A stretch of DNA of 64,000 nt from Streptomyces sp. NRRL WC-3618 (GTDB lineage: Bacteria > Actinomycetota > Actinomycetes > Streptomycetales > Streptomycetaceae): positions 1 to 64,000 of the forward strand of contig NZ_LGDW01000213.1 in the NCBI RefSeq assembly GCF_001280005.1. The letters run 5' to 3'. Below the pieces are notes generated by a model. The model did no database searches. It worked only from the letters and a program-made list of their open reading frames with translations, and was not told the DNA's origin. The translations under genes and the position numbers were made by a program. Of this stretch, positions 46,295-55,477 are shown piece after piece. The first letter of the stretch is position 1, and the number at the start of each line of letters is the position of its first letter.

Positions 46295-47181
46295 GCGGCG
46301 CCCGTACCGCGCCGCCGACCGGGGCGGAGGCGCTGTCGCCGACGAAGCGGGCGCTGCTGGAGCTGATGCGCAGCCGCCGGGCCGCCGGCGGGGGTGTGGT
46401 CGTGCTCAGGGACGGGGAGCCCGGCGCGGGTGATCCGCTCGTGCTCGTCCACCCCATCGGCGGCGGCGTCTTCTGCTACGCGGAGCTGGGCAGGCGGCTG
46501 CCGCCGGGGCGGGCGGTCTGGGCGATCGCCGCGGACGGTCTGCTCGACGGCGCGGGGCCCGAGCCGACCCTCGCCGAACTGGCCCGGCACTACCGGGAGT
46601 TGCTGGCCTCCGAGGGGCTGCGTACGCCGGCGGCGGTGGCGGGCTGGTCGTTCGGCGGGGTCGTCGCCCATGAGATGGCGCGGCAGTGGTCCGCCGGTAC
46701 GGACCGGCCGGCGCCGCCCGTCGTACTGATCGACTCCGCGCCGTGGCCCGAGGAGGCCGGGGCCTGGACGCCGGCCGAGACCCTGCGGGCCTTCGTCGAG
46801 GACCTGCTGGGCTGGAGCGGCACGGAAGGGCACCCCGCGTTGACCGCGTCGACCTGGGAGCTCCCGGCGGTGGACGCGCTGGCCTCAACCGTGTCCCAAC
46901 TGCGCCTGAACGGGCGGGACTTGGGTCTGTCCCCCGCCGATCTGCACGTCAAGTACCGGGTGTTCGAACGCGCCACCCGGGTCATGCGGGCCCACCGCCC
47001 GGCGCGGCACACCGGCCCGGTCACGATGATCCGCGCCGCGGACTCACCGGCCGACCCCGAACCATGGGCCGCCCTGGCCGACGGACCCGACCTCGCCGTC
47101 GTCACCGTCCCCGGCGACCACTTCGGCGTCCTGCGGGACCCGGTGGTACGGCGGGTCGCCGCGACCCTCGCCGCGATCTGA
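46291..47181 (+). CDS. Stand-alone thioesterase (NRPS terminal-TE type)
   Basis: A 296-residue alpha/beta hydrolase resembling the terminal thioesterase domain of synthetases: VLVHPIGGGVFCYAEL, nucleophile GWSFGG, acid in LIDSAPWP, catalytic His in GDHFGVL. It differs from the type II thioesterase at 38500-39276. The cluster already has a reductase for release, so this enzyme may hydrolyse or cyclise an intermediate. Its GTG overlaps the sulfotransferase stop (GTGA) with GGTGGAGG just upstream. Confidence 0.88.
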   Translation: MSGARTAPPTGAEALSPTKRALLELMRSRRAAGGGVVVLRDGEPGAGDPLVLVHPIGGGVFCYAELGRRLPPGRAVWAIAADGLLDGAGPEPTLAELARHYRELLASEGLRTPAAVAGWSFGGVVAHEMARQWSAGTDRPAPPVVLIDSAPWPEEAGAWTPAETLRAFVEDLLGWSGTEGHPALTASTWELPAVDALASTVSQLRLNGRDLGLSPADLHVKYRVFERATRVMRAHRPARHTGPVTMIRAADSPADPEPWAALADGPDLAVVTVPGDHFGVLRDPVVRRVAATLAAI

Positions 47182-47223
47182 CATCCGGGCCACAGCCCGC
47201 CCGACAAACCTGGAGTGAACGCC

Positions 47224-48078
47224 GTGAGCGTGCCGACGACCGATCAGAACATCACCACCGAAGCCTTCGAAGCGTCCTTCGGGGAAGCACAGAGCGAGAC
47301 GGCCGAGGACGAGTACCGCCACGAAGCCGAGCTGTACGACGTCCTGTGGGCCGACCTCAATACCCTCGACCTGCCGTTCCAGCTGGCCCGCACCGAGGAG
47401 TTCGGCGGCCCGCTGCTCGAACTGGCCTGCGGCACCGGCCGGGTGCTGCTGCCCTGCGCCGAACTGGTCGAGCGTGCCGTGGGCGTCGACATATCGCCGT
47501 CGATGCTGGAACAGGGCCGCGCGGCCCTGGCGGCGGCCGACCTGCCGGAGGGACGCGTCGAACTGGTGGAGGGCGACTTCCGCACCTTCCGGCTCGGCGA
47601 GAAGTTCGCCCTGGTCCTCGCGGCCGGTCAGCCGATGTACCACCTGGAGACCACCGAGGACTGGCTCAGCGCCCTCACCTCGATACGCGAACACCTGCAG
47701 CCCGGCGGCAGGTTCGCCACCGGTGTGCCCATCTTCAGCGACGAGGTCGTCGCCGAGTACGACCGGCGTCAGTTGTTCGCCGGAGAGATCCGCCACCCCC
47801 GTACCGGGCAGCGGATCGCCATGTGGGACTTCAACACCTTCGACACCGCGGCGCAGAAGATCACCCGGCGCCGGGTGAGCGAGGTCCTCGACGAGGAGGG
47901 CTTGGTCCTGGAGAGCCGGCACAGCCTGCGGACGAACTACTACCGCTCCCCGGAGCAGATCCGCGAGCTGCTCGGCCGGGCCGGTTTCCGGATCGACCGG
48001 GAGCACGGCGGTTTCGACGAGTCCCCCTTCGAGCCCGGCTCCGAGTACTACGTCTGGGTCGCCTCCGCCGCCGAGTGA
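47224..48078 (+). CDS. SAM-dependent methyltransferase
   Basis: A 284-residue class I methyltransferase. Motif I reads LLELACGTGRVLLP, followed by VDISPSMLEQGR and VEGDFRTF. It probably O-, N- or C-methylates a precursor or the peptide. GTG at 47224 has GGAG at 8-nt spacing and is preferred over the GTG at 47215. It lies in the rightward operon between the thioesterase and T-C synthetase genes. Confidence 0.88.
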   Translation: MSVPTTDQNITTEAFEASFGEAQSETAEDEYRHEAELYDVLWADLNTLDLPFQLARTEEFGGPLLELACGTGRVLLPCAELVERAVGVDISPSMLEQGRAALAAADLPEGRVELVEGDFRTFRLGEKFALVLAAGQPMYHLETTEDWLSALTSIREHLQPGGRFATGVPIFSDEVVAEYDRRQLFAGEIRHPRTGQRIAMWDFNTFDTAAQKITRRRVSEVLDEEGLVLESRHSLRTNYYRSPEQIRELLGRAGFRIDREHGGFDESPFEPGSEYYVWVASAAE

Positions 48079-48124
48079 GCCGCCCGCACCACCCCCTTCA
48101 CCAGCGCACACGAGGAGACCAGCC

Positions 48125-49762
48125 ATGTCCACGGTGATCGAGAACCGCACCCGGGACCGGATCGAACAGACCATGCGTACCGCCTGGGCCGAGGTGCTGG
48201 GCACCGACGCCTTCGGGCCCGACGACAGCTTCTTCACCCTGGGCGGCGACTCGATCACGGCGATCCGGCTGGTGGGCGTCTGCCGCGCGGGCGGCGTCGA
48301 GATGAAGGTCGCCCAGGTCTTCCTGCACCCCGTCTTCCGCGACCTGGTCGCCTTCCTCGGCGGCCCGGAGTCCGCCGGACCCCCTCCGGCCGAGGACCAG
48401 GCCCGGCTGTCGACGACGCTCGCCGACCTCGACCCGGCGCTGGTCCCCGCGGGCGTGGTGGACGCCTACCCACTGTCCGCCGTGCAGTTGGGCATGCTCT
48501 ACCACTGCGAACTCGACGGGGACACGGGCCTCTACCACGATCTGACCAGCTGTGAGATCCGGGGCCGCTGGGACCGGGCCGCGCTGGAGGAGTCCCTTGC
48601 CGTCCTGTGCGACCGGCACGACGTCCTGCGCACCTCCTTCGACCTCGCCGACTTCCCCGAACCGCTCCAACTCGTGCACGCGCGGGCCGTCGTACCCGTC
48701 GAGGTCGAGGACCTGAGCGCGCTGGACCGTACGGGACAGGAGGAGGCGCTGGCCGGCTGGTGGGCGCGGGAGGCCGGCGTACCTTTCGACCTGTCGGCGG
48801 CGCCGCTCCTGCGCGTTCACGTCGGCCTGCGCTCACCGCACTCCTTCCAGCTCTCCCTCTCGGTTCACCACATCCTGGTGGACGGCTGGAGCTACGCCCG
48901 CCTCGTCACCGAACTGCTCACCGAGTACGCGCGCCGTACGGCCCCGACGCCGACGCCGTACGACGCCGCGCCCGCGCTGCCCGCTCTGTCCGGTGTCAGG
49001 TACCGCGACTTCATCGCGCACGAACAGCGGGCCGTCGCCTCGGCGGACTCCCGCGACTTCTGGTCCGGGCTGCTGGCCGGTGCCGCCGTCCTGCCGCTGC
49101 CGGCGCCGGACGGGTCGGGGCGCGGCGAGGCGGAGGCGGAGGCGCTGACCGTGCGGACGATACCGGCGGACCTGACGGCTGGTGTGCGGCGGGTCGCGAA
49201 CGAGCTGCGGGTGCCGGTGAAGAGCGTCCATCTCGCGGCGTATCTGCACACGTTGAGCGCCCTGTCGCAGGCGCCCGACGTGGTCGGCGGGATCTGCGGG
49301 AGCAGCCGGCCCGAGCGGGAGGGCGCCGAGCTGGTCCTCGGGGTGTTCATCAACGTGCTGCCGGTCCGGCTCGTCGTGCGCGGCGGGACCTGGGGCGAGC
49401 TGGTCACGGCCGCCTTCGAGGCCGAGCGCGCGCATCTGCCGCACCGCGCGTACCCGCTCGCCCGTATCCAGCGGGACCTGGGGCGGGCGCCCTTCGAGAC
49501 GATGTTCAACTTCACGGATCTGCACGCGTTCGACGCCATCGGCACGCTGCGGGGCGTCGAGGCGGACGGGTGGCGCTTCGCCGACCGCACCAATTTCCCC
49601 GTCGTGGTGGAGGTGAACCGGCGCCCGCTCCAGGAGGAGGTGTTCGACCTCCAGGTCAGGGTCGACCCGGAGGCGACGGCCGCCGCGACCGGGCAGCGGC
49701 TGGCGGACCTGTTCCTGGAGGCGCTGGCGCGGCTGACCGCCGATCACACGGCGGCGTACTGA
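48125..49762 (+). CDS. NRPS, domains T-C (no adenylation domain)
   Basis: A 545-residue subunit starting with a carrier domain (FFTLGGDSITA, Ser near residue 43) followed by a condensation domain with an intact HHILVDG (near residue 247). The carrier must be loaded in trans, perhaps by the threonine A-T protein or another A domain. The C domain would then join that residue to a carrier on a further subunit such as A-T-R, which lacks its own C domain. ATG with GAGGAG upstream. It is in the rightward operon. Confidence 0.92.
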   Translation: MSTVIENRTRDRIEQTMRTAWAEVLGTDAFGPDDSFFTLGGDSITAIRLVGVCRAGGVEMKVAQVFLHPVFRDLVAFLGGPESAGPPPAEDQARLSTTLADLDPALVPAGVVDAYPLSAVQLGMLYHCELDGDTGLYHDLTSCEIRGRWDRAALEESLAVLCDRHDVLRTSFDLADFPEPLQLVHARAVVPVEVEDLSALDRTGQEEALAGWWAREAGVPFDLSAAPLLRVHVGLRSPHSFQLSLSVHHILVDGWSYARLVTELLTEYARRTAPTPTPYDAAPALPALSGVRYRDFIAHEQRAVASADSRDFWSGLLAGAAVLPLPAPDGSGRGEAEAEALTVRTIPADLTAGVRRVANELRVPVKSVHLAAYLHTLSALSQAPDVVGGICGSSRPEREGAELVLGVFINVLPVRLVVRGGTWGELVTAAFEAERAHLPHRAYPLARIQRDLGRAPFETMFNFTDLHAFDAIGTLRGVEADGWRFADRTNFPVVVEVNRRPLQEEVFDLQVRVDPEATAAATGQRLADLFLEALARLTADHTAAY

Positions 49763-49826
49763 CGTATCGCACGGCGGCGGTCCGACCGGGCCGCCGCCCC
49801 TTCCCTTTTCGTGAAACGGAGTGGTC

Positions 49827-50810
49827 ATGGAGTACCGACGGTTCGGACGCCTCGGCTGGCAGGTCGGCGAAGTCGGCTACGGCATGTGGGGCATCGCAGG
49901 CGGTGAGGGCGGATGGGCCGGCGCCGACGACACGGTGGGTGACGCGGCGCTGCGGGAGAGCGTGCGTCTCGGCTGCAACTTCTTCGACACGGCCTGGATC
50001 TACGGCCGCGGCCACAGCGAGGAGCTGCTCGGCAGGCTGGTGGCCGACGAACCGCAGAACCGCCTCTACACGGCGACGAAAATCCCCCCGAAGAACCGCG
50101 TGTGGCCGTCCGGCCGGGAATCCAAACTCGAAGAAGTATTCCCCGCCGACCACATCATGGAATACGCGCACAAGAGCCTCGAAGGCCTGGGAACGGAATC
50201 GATCGATCTTCTTCAGCTGCACGTCTGGGAGGATTCCTGGGCCGACGACGAACGCTGGCAGGAACCGATCCGCGCACTGAAGGACCAAGGGCTCGTGGAA
50301 GGTTTCGGTATCAGCGTCAACCGCTGGGAGCCGGAGAATGTCCTCAAGGCGCTGGAGACCGGCCTCGTCGATTCCGTGCAGGTGATCTACAACATTTTCG
50401 ACCAGGCGCCCGAGGACGAACTCTTCGACGTCTGCGTGGAAAAGGACATCGCCGTCATCGCCCGGGTCCCGTTCGACGAGGGCACGCTCACGGGGACGCT
50501 GACCGAGGACACGACCTGGCCGGCCGGTGACTGGCGCACCTCGTACTTCGTCCCGGAGAACCTGAAGGCGAGCGTGGCACGGGCCGAGGCGCTGAAGGAG
50601 GTACTGCCGCCGGGGATGACGCTCCCCGAGCTGGCGCTGCGCTTCATCCTGCGGCACCCGGCGGTGAGCACCGTCATCCCCGGGATGCGCAGCCTCGGGC
50701 ATGTACGGTCCAATCTGGGCGTGAGCGGCCGGGAGCCGCTGTCCGACGAGTTGACGGCGACGTTGCGCGGGCACCGCTGGGACCGGGTGCCGACCGCCTG
50801 GTCCCAGTGA
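49827..50810 (+). CDS. Aldo/keto reductase
   Basis: A 327-residue NADPH-dependent oxidoreductase of the aldo/keto reductase superfamily. The catalytic tetrad is seen in FFDTAWIYGRGHSEELLG (Asp, Tyr), ATKIPP (Lys) and LLQLHVWE (His). In this cluster it could reduce the aldehyde released by the reductase domain, or make a precursor. ATG at 49827 lies five bases after GGAG; a GTG two codons upstream is an alternative. It ends the rightward operon at a very strong hairpin. Confidence 0.88.
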   Translation: MEYRRFGRLGWQVGEVGYGMWGIAGGEGGWAGADDTVGDAALRESVRLGCNFFDTAWIYGRGHSEELLGRLVADEPQNRLYTATKIPPKNRVWPSGRESKLEEVFPADHIMEYAHKSLEGLGTESIDLLQLHVWEDSWADDERWQEPIRALKDQGLVEGFGISVNRWEPENVLKALETGLVDSVQVIYNIFDQAPEDELFDVCVEKDIAVIARVPFDEGTLTGTLTEDTTWPAGDWRTSYFVPENLKASVARAEALKEVLPPGMTLPELALRFILRHPAVSTVIPGMRSLGHVRSNLGVSGREPLSDELTATLRGHRWDRVPTAWSQ

Positions 50811-50812
50811 CC

Positions 50813-50874
50813 GATCGTGCCGTACGGGGGTGGAGAGAAGGGGGTCCTTCTCTCCACCCCCGTACGGCACGATC
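50813..50874. terminator. 28-bp perfect bidirectional hairpin
   Basis: Arms 50813-50840 and 50847-50874 are perfectly complementary with a 6-nt loop GGGGTC. It separates the convergent aldo/keto reductase and argininosuccinate-synthase-like genes; the right arm overlaps the latter's stop codon by two bases. Its length is unusual for a terminator. Confidence 0.9.
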
Positions 50875-52045
50875 AGCTCGCGGCCTCCAGCTGCCAGTGG
50901 TGACCGCCCTGGGTGAAGCGGGTCTGGCGGGCGGTGCCCCGGTTGCCGGGGAGGTCCGTCAGCGTGTGGACCGTCACCGTGCCGCGGTACAGCTCGGCCA
51001 CCACCGTGCCGCTGACCTCGGCGGCGAGGATGTCCGCGGCCTCGGCGGCGGCGCGGCCCGCGGCGTCGAAGCAGCGGCCCTCGTACACGGCGGTCGCGAG
51101 CGCGCCGGACAGCTCGCGCATCAGCAGCGTGCCGGGCTTGTCCAGGCACGCCTGCCGCAGCGCCGCGAGGCACTGCCCGAGTACGTCGAGGCCGGGCGCC
51201 TCGTAGACGCCGCGGCACTTGGTGCCGTTGACCCGGTTCTCCACGGTGCTGCGCAGCGAGATGCCGTGCCGTCCGCCGTTCGCGTTCGCCCGCAGCACGG
51301 CCTCCAGCCCCGACACCGGCACGCCGTCGATCTCCACCGGCCTGCTGCGCTCGAACCGGATGCGGACCGTCTGCGGTTCGTCGGCGGCCTGCGGGGGCCA
51401 GACCGTCATCAGCGGCGACACGGCGGTCGGCGGCGTGGCCAGCGACTCCAGCAGGTCGCTCTCGTGCGAGAAGCCGGCCAGATTGCCCTCGACCGAGTAC
51501 GTCGCCCAGCCGGCCAGCTGCTCGGGGAAGCCGACCGAGTCCAGGTACGCGGCCATGCTCCCGCGGTCGGGGAAGCGCTCGCGCATCCAGGGTGCCGTCC
51601 AGGGCGCGAAGACCTCCAGGTCGGGCGCCAGGGCCGCGCCGTAGCGGGCGAACCGGGCCTGGTCGTTGCCGCCGCCGACGCAGCCGTGGGCGAGGATCTC
51701 GCACCCGTCCGCGCGCAGGGCCCCGGCGAGCCCGCTGACCAGCACGGCGCGCGAGGCCCCGGTGGTGTTCCAGTAGCCGCCGTCGTACGACGCCTCGTGG
51801 GCGACGAGCCGCAGCGCGGTCTCGGCCATCTCGGCCCGCAGGTCGACGGCCCGGACGGTGAGCCCGAGCCGACCGAGCGCCTCGTACAGGGCGGCGTCGG
51901 GGGCCGGACCCGTCTGGCCGATGTCGGCGACGTAGGCGATCGTCTCCACGCCCTGCGCGGCCAGCCAGGCCGCGACGGCCACGCTGGACAGTCCGCCGGA
52001 GACGAGCATTCCGACTTTCCTGCCCCACAGTTCTTCGATATCCAT
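50873..52045 (-). CDS. Argininosuccinate synthase-like protein with altered active-site motifs
   Basis: A 390-residue homologue of argininosuccinate synthase, the enzyme that joins citrulline to aspartate using ATP. The P-loop, normally SGGLDTS, reads SGGLSSV, so the conserved Asp is lost. The second signature, normally GxGKGNDQ-like, reads HGCVGGGNDQARF, losing a Lys. No argininosuccinate lyase is nearby. It may act on a different amide, ureido or guanidine substrate for the peptide, or have lost activity. ATG follows GGAGGGG. It is convergent with the aldo/keto reductase and divergent from the A-T-R synthetase. Confidence 0.85.
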   Translation of the reverse strand: MDIEELWGRKVGMLVSGGLSSVAVAAWLAAQGVETIAYVADIGQTGPAPDAALYEALGRLGLTVRAVDLRAEMAETALRLVAHEASYDGGYWNTTGASRAVLVSGLAGALRADGCEILAHGCVGGGNDQARFARYGAALAPDLEVFAPWTAPWMRERFPDRGSMAAYLDSVGFPEQLAGWATYSVEGNLAGFSHESDLLESLATPPTAVSPLMTVWPPQAADEPQTVRIRFERSRPVEIDGVPVSGLEAVLRANANGGRHGISLRSTVENRVNGTKCRGVYEAPGLDVLGQCLAALRQACLDKPGTLLMRELSGALATAVYEGRCFDAAGRAAAEAADILAAEVSGTVVAELYRGTVTVHTLTDLPGNRGTARQTRFTQGGHHWQLEAAS

Positions 52046-52119
52046 CGTCGACCCCTCCACTTCGATACCGGACACATGAAATTCGGCGCAACAGTACTGC
52101 CGTTTTTTTCCGGCTGTCA

Positions 52120-52158
52120 ATTACCCGGGGAAGAACCCGCTGGATTCCGCCGGGTAAT
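52120..52158. promoter_or_regulatory. Candidate operator in the second divergent region
   Basis: ATTACCCGG (52120-52128) is repeated inverted as CCGGGTAAT (52150-52158), 21 bp apart. The half-site matches the palindrome at 45376-45406. The region 52046-52279 separates the argininosuccinate-synthase-like gene from the A-T-R NRPS gene and is AT-richer than average. A further near match, GGTGTAATCG, lies just downstream. Confidence 0.6.
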
Positions 52159-52279
52159 CATTTCCCGTACGCCGGTGTAATCGCCTGAATATGTGTGGAG
52201 GGAAAAGGCGTGCCCTATGCTCGCTCCGGTGAGGCCGCCCCGCCGGCCCTTCGGGAAGCAGGACGTTCAGGGAGCGCGT

Positions 52280-55200
52280 ATGGAGTCGAGAGTGTTGAAT
52301 CAGCAGTTGACGCCTGAATTCGCGGGCCGGTCCGTCCGGTATTCGAAGGACCGGAATGTGCTCCAGCTCTTCGAGTCCTGGGTCAGGGCGGCCCCGGAGG
52401 CCACCGCGGTCACCTTCGGCACGGACACGCTCAGCTACCGCGGTCTCGATCGGCGGGCCGCCGCCCTCGCCGGCCGGCTGGCCGAACTCGGCGTCGCCCG
52501 GGGCGACTTCGTGCCGCTCGCGGTGGAGGGCGGCCTTGAGCTGCCCGTCGCCATGGTCGCCGCGATGAAGCTGGGCGCGCCCTTCGTCCCCGTCGACGAC
52601 CAGGTGCCCGCGGACCGGCTGCGCGAGATGCTCGCCACGCTCGACGCGAAGCTCGTGGTCTGCTCCCCCGGCCTCGTGGACCGTCCGTTCGGCGTCCCGG
52701 TCCTCCCGGTGGACGTCCTCGCCCTGCCGGAGGACGCCCCCGCGCCGGACACGGGCCCCTCGGACCTCGACGATCCGATCTACGGCTTCTACACCTCGGG
52801 TTCGACGGGACTGCCCAAGTGCGCCGTGAACATCCACCGGGGGCTGCTGAACCGCTTCCAGCACATGACCGCGCACCTCAGCGACCGGTCCGACGAGGTC
52901 GTCCTGCAGAACAGCCGCCACCAGTTCGACTCCTCCCTGTGGCAGCTGCTCTGGCCGCTGACCACCGGCAGCCAGGTGGTCATCCCGAAGCGGTCGGGCA
53001 TCCTCGACCTCACCGCGACGATCGACGTCATCCACCGGCATGGCGTGACCATGACGGACTTCGTCCCCTCGGTCTTCGCCACCCTGGTCGAACTGCTCGC
53101 GTCCGAACCCGCCCGAGCGACGCGGCTGCGCAGCCTGCGTACGGTACTCATCGGCGGTGAGGAGATGACCGCGGCCGCCGTGCACACCTTCCGGGCGCTG
53201 GTCCCGGGGGTGGTCGTGGTGAACACCTACGGCCCGACCGAGGCTTCGATCGGCTCGGTCTTCCACGAGGTGTCCGACACGGACCTGGACCCGATGCCCA
53301 TCGGCCGGCCCATCGACAACACGTACGCCGTGGTCCTGGACGAGGAGCTGCGGCCGGTCACGCCCGGGGAGATCGGCGAGATCTGCATCGGCGGCGAGTG
53401 CCTGGGGCTCGGCTACCTCAAGGACCCCGAGAAGACGAACGCCGCGTTCGTCGCCAACCCCTTCCCCGAGATCCCCGGCACCCGCCTCTACCGGACCGGT
53501 GACCTGGGCTTCCACCGGCCCGACGGGGTGCTTCAGTTCTGCGGCCGGCGGGACAACCAGGTCAAGATCGGCGGGGTTCGCATCGAACTCACCGAGGTCG
53601 AGGCCGCCGTCCTCACGCATCCGCTGGTCCGGGACGCCAAGGCGCTGGTGGACGACAACCAGGGCAATCCGCTGCTGACGGCGTTCGTGGTGCTGCGGGG
53701 CGCGGGGGTGGGGGACGCCGGGCTCCGGGAGCACGTCGGACAGATCCTGCCGCCGGCCCTCGTGCCGCGCCGTTTCGTGGTGCTCGACCATATGCCGCTG
53801 ACGCCCAACGGCAAGACCGACCGGCGGCAACTGGCGGCGCTGCTCGCCCCCGCGCGGCGCGCGCCCGTACCGGGAGCCCGGGGTGAGGCGGCGGACGAGA
53901 CCGGCGAGTCGGTGCGCGCGGCCTGGCTGCGGCTGTTGCCCCGCTCCGAGATACGCCTCGACGACGACTTCTTCGCCTGCGGCGGCGACTCTCTCAGCGC
54001 CCAGCGGCTGGCCGTCCGGCTGAAGGAGATCACCACTATGAAGTGGTCGGCCCGCGATGTGTTCCTCCACCCGACGCTGGGGGCGCAGCTCGCCCGGATC
54101 GCCGGGCGGGGGACGTCGGCCGCGGCTGCGGCGCCGGAGCTGGAAGTCAAGTCGTTCCTCGAACTGGCCGGCAATGACACGGAGTTGCCGGCCGGGATCG
54201 GCGCCGGCCTGGAGCGGCTCGCCGGCCTGGAGCGGCTGGGGGAGACGGCGACAGAAACGGCGCCGCCGCCCCAGAACATCCTGCTCACCGGCGCGACCGG
54301 CTTCATCGGCGCCCAGCTCCTGCACGACCTCCTGGCATCCACCCCGGCGACGGTTCACTGTCTCGTCCGCGCCGAGGACGCCCCGTCCGCGCGCTGGCGG
54401 CTGACCGCGCAGCTCGCCGGGTACCGGCTGTGGGACGAGGCGTGGTCACGGCGGATCGTGGCGGTGCCCGGCGATCTCGGTGAGCCTCGACTGGGGCTCA
54501 GCGGGGCGGAGTTCGACCGGCTGGCCGAGGTGACCGACACCGTCGTCCACTGCGGTGCGACGGTGAACTTCACCCGGGACTACGCGGCGCACCGGGCCGT
54601 CAACGTCGGCGGCACCCTGGAACTGATCCGGCTCGCGGCGCGATCCCGGCTCAAGCCGTTCCACTTCCTCTCCACCCTGAGCGTCCTGCCCCAGAGCCGC
54701 CCGCTCGAAGAGCCCGCAGCGGCGGACCTGCCGCCGACCGACGGCTACAGCCGGTCGAAGTGGGTGGGCGAACTCCTGCTCCAGCGGGCGGCCGAGCACG
54801 GACTGCCGCTGACAGTCCACCGGTTCGGCGACGTGATGCCGCACTCCCGGCACGGCATCCCGAGCCGCTGGGGCCTGCCCGACCTCCTGGTCCGCGCCTG
54901 CGCCCGGACCGGACTGAGCTTCGGCAGCCCGGCGGTCATGGACTACCTGCCCGTGGACCACGCCGGCGCCCTGGTGACGGCCGCCGTCCTGCGCCGCGCG
55001 TACGGCTACTTCCATCCCATGCGCCCGCGGCCGACCCGGCTGGACGAACTGCTCCTGGCCTTCCGGCGCGAACTGGGCCTCACGGAGGTGTCGTACGAGG
55101 CCTTCTGGACCGCGGTCGAGGCGTCTGCGGCCGTCGACGGCGACCGCGACGCCGCCGCTCTCCTGGCCCTGCTGCCCGAACCGTCGGGCGACGCGGCCCA

Positions 55201-55396
55201 GGACGGGAAACGGATCGCCGCGCTGCAGAGGTACGAGCCGCTGCCGGCCGCCCGCGCCAACGCGGACCGCCTCGCCGCGGCCGCCGGCCTCGGCCGCCCC
55301 CCGGTCGGCCCCGAGACCTTCGCCCGGTACGCCGACCACTACCGCACCACCCGGCAGGACGGCGCGGCCCTGCACGTCATGGAACTCGTGGGCTGA
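52280..55396 (+). CDS. NRPS, domains A-T-R (reductive release)
   Basis: A 1038-residue terminal subunit. The adenylation domain has FYTSGSTGLPKC, NTYGPTEAS, YRTGDLGF and PNGKTDR. The carrier motif is ACGGDSLS (Ser near residue 570). Residues ~667-1038 form a thioester reductase: NADPH-binding LLTGATGFIGAQLLHDLL and catalytic YSRSK (Tyr near residue 822). Such domains release the peptide as an aldehyde or, after a second reduction, an alcohol. Pocket residues read D-S-W-D-L-G-T-I-G; no firm substrate. It starts with A, so a C domain on another subunit must serve it. ATG at 52280 has AGGGAG upstream. cysC follows after 81 bp. Confidence 0.93.
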   Translation: MESRVLNQQLTPEFAGRSVRYSKDRNVLQLFESWVRAAPEATAVTFGTDTLSYRGLDRRAAALAGRLAELGVARGDFVPLAVEGGLELPVAMVAAMKLGAPFVPVDDQVPADRLREMLATLDAKLVVCSPGLVDRPFGVPVLPVDVLALPEDAPAPDTGPSDLDDPIYGFYTSGSTGLPKCAVNIHRGLLNRFQHMTAHLSDRSDEVVLQNSRHQFDSSLWQLLWPLTTGSQVVIPKRSGILDLTATIDVIHRHGVTMTDFVPSVFATLVELLASEPARATRLRSLRTVLIGGEEMTAAAVHTFRALVPGVVVVNTYGPTEASIGSVFHEVSDTDLDPMPIGRPIDNTYAVVLDEELRPVTPGEIGEICIGGECLGLGYLKDPEKTNAAFVANPFPEIPGTRLYRTGDLGFHRPDGVLQFCGRRDNQVKIGGVRIELTEVEAAVLTHPLVRDAKALVDDNQGNPLLTAFVVLRGAGVGDAGLREHVGQILPPALVPRRFVVLDHMPLTPNGKTDRRQLAALLAPARRAPVPGARGEAADETGESVRAAWLRLLPRSEIRLDDDFFACGGDSLSAQRLAVRLKEITTMKWSARDVFLHPTLGAQLARIAGRGTSAAAAAPELEVKSFLELAGNDTELPAGIGAGLERLAGLERLGETATETAPPPQNILLTGATGFIGAQLLHDLLASTPATVHCLVRAEDAPSARWRLTAQLAGYRLWDEAWSRRIVAVPGDLGEPRLGLSGAEFDRLAEVTDTVVHCGATVNFTRDYAAHRAVNVGGTLELIRLAARSRLKPFHFLSTLSVLPQSRPLEEPAAADLPPTDGYSRSKWVGELLLQRAAEHGLPLTVHRFGDVMPHSRHGIPSRWGLPDLLVRACARTGLSFGSPAVMDYLPVDHAGALVTAAVLRRAYGYFHPMRPRPTRLDELLLAFRRELGLTEVSYEAFWTAVEASAAVDGDRDAAALLALLPEPSGDAAQDGKRIAALQRYEPLPAARANADRLAAAAGLGRPPVGPETFARYADHYRTTRQDGAALHVMELVG

Positions 55397-55477
55397 ACCA
55401 CCGCGAAACCGCCGCCCGACGGCACCCTCCGCAGCCGCCCCGAACAGCCACCCCACACCTGAACGGAGAACCAGCGC

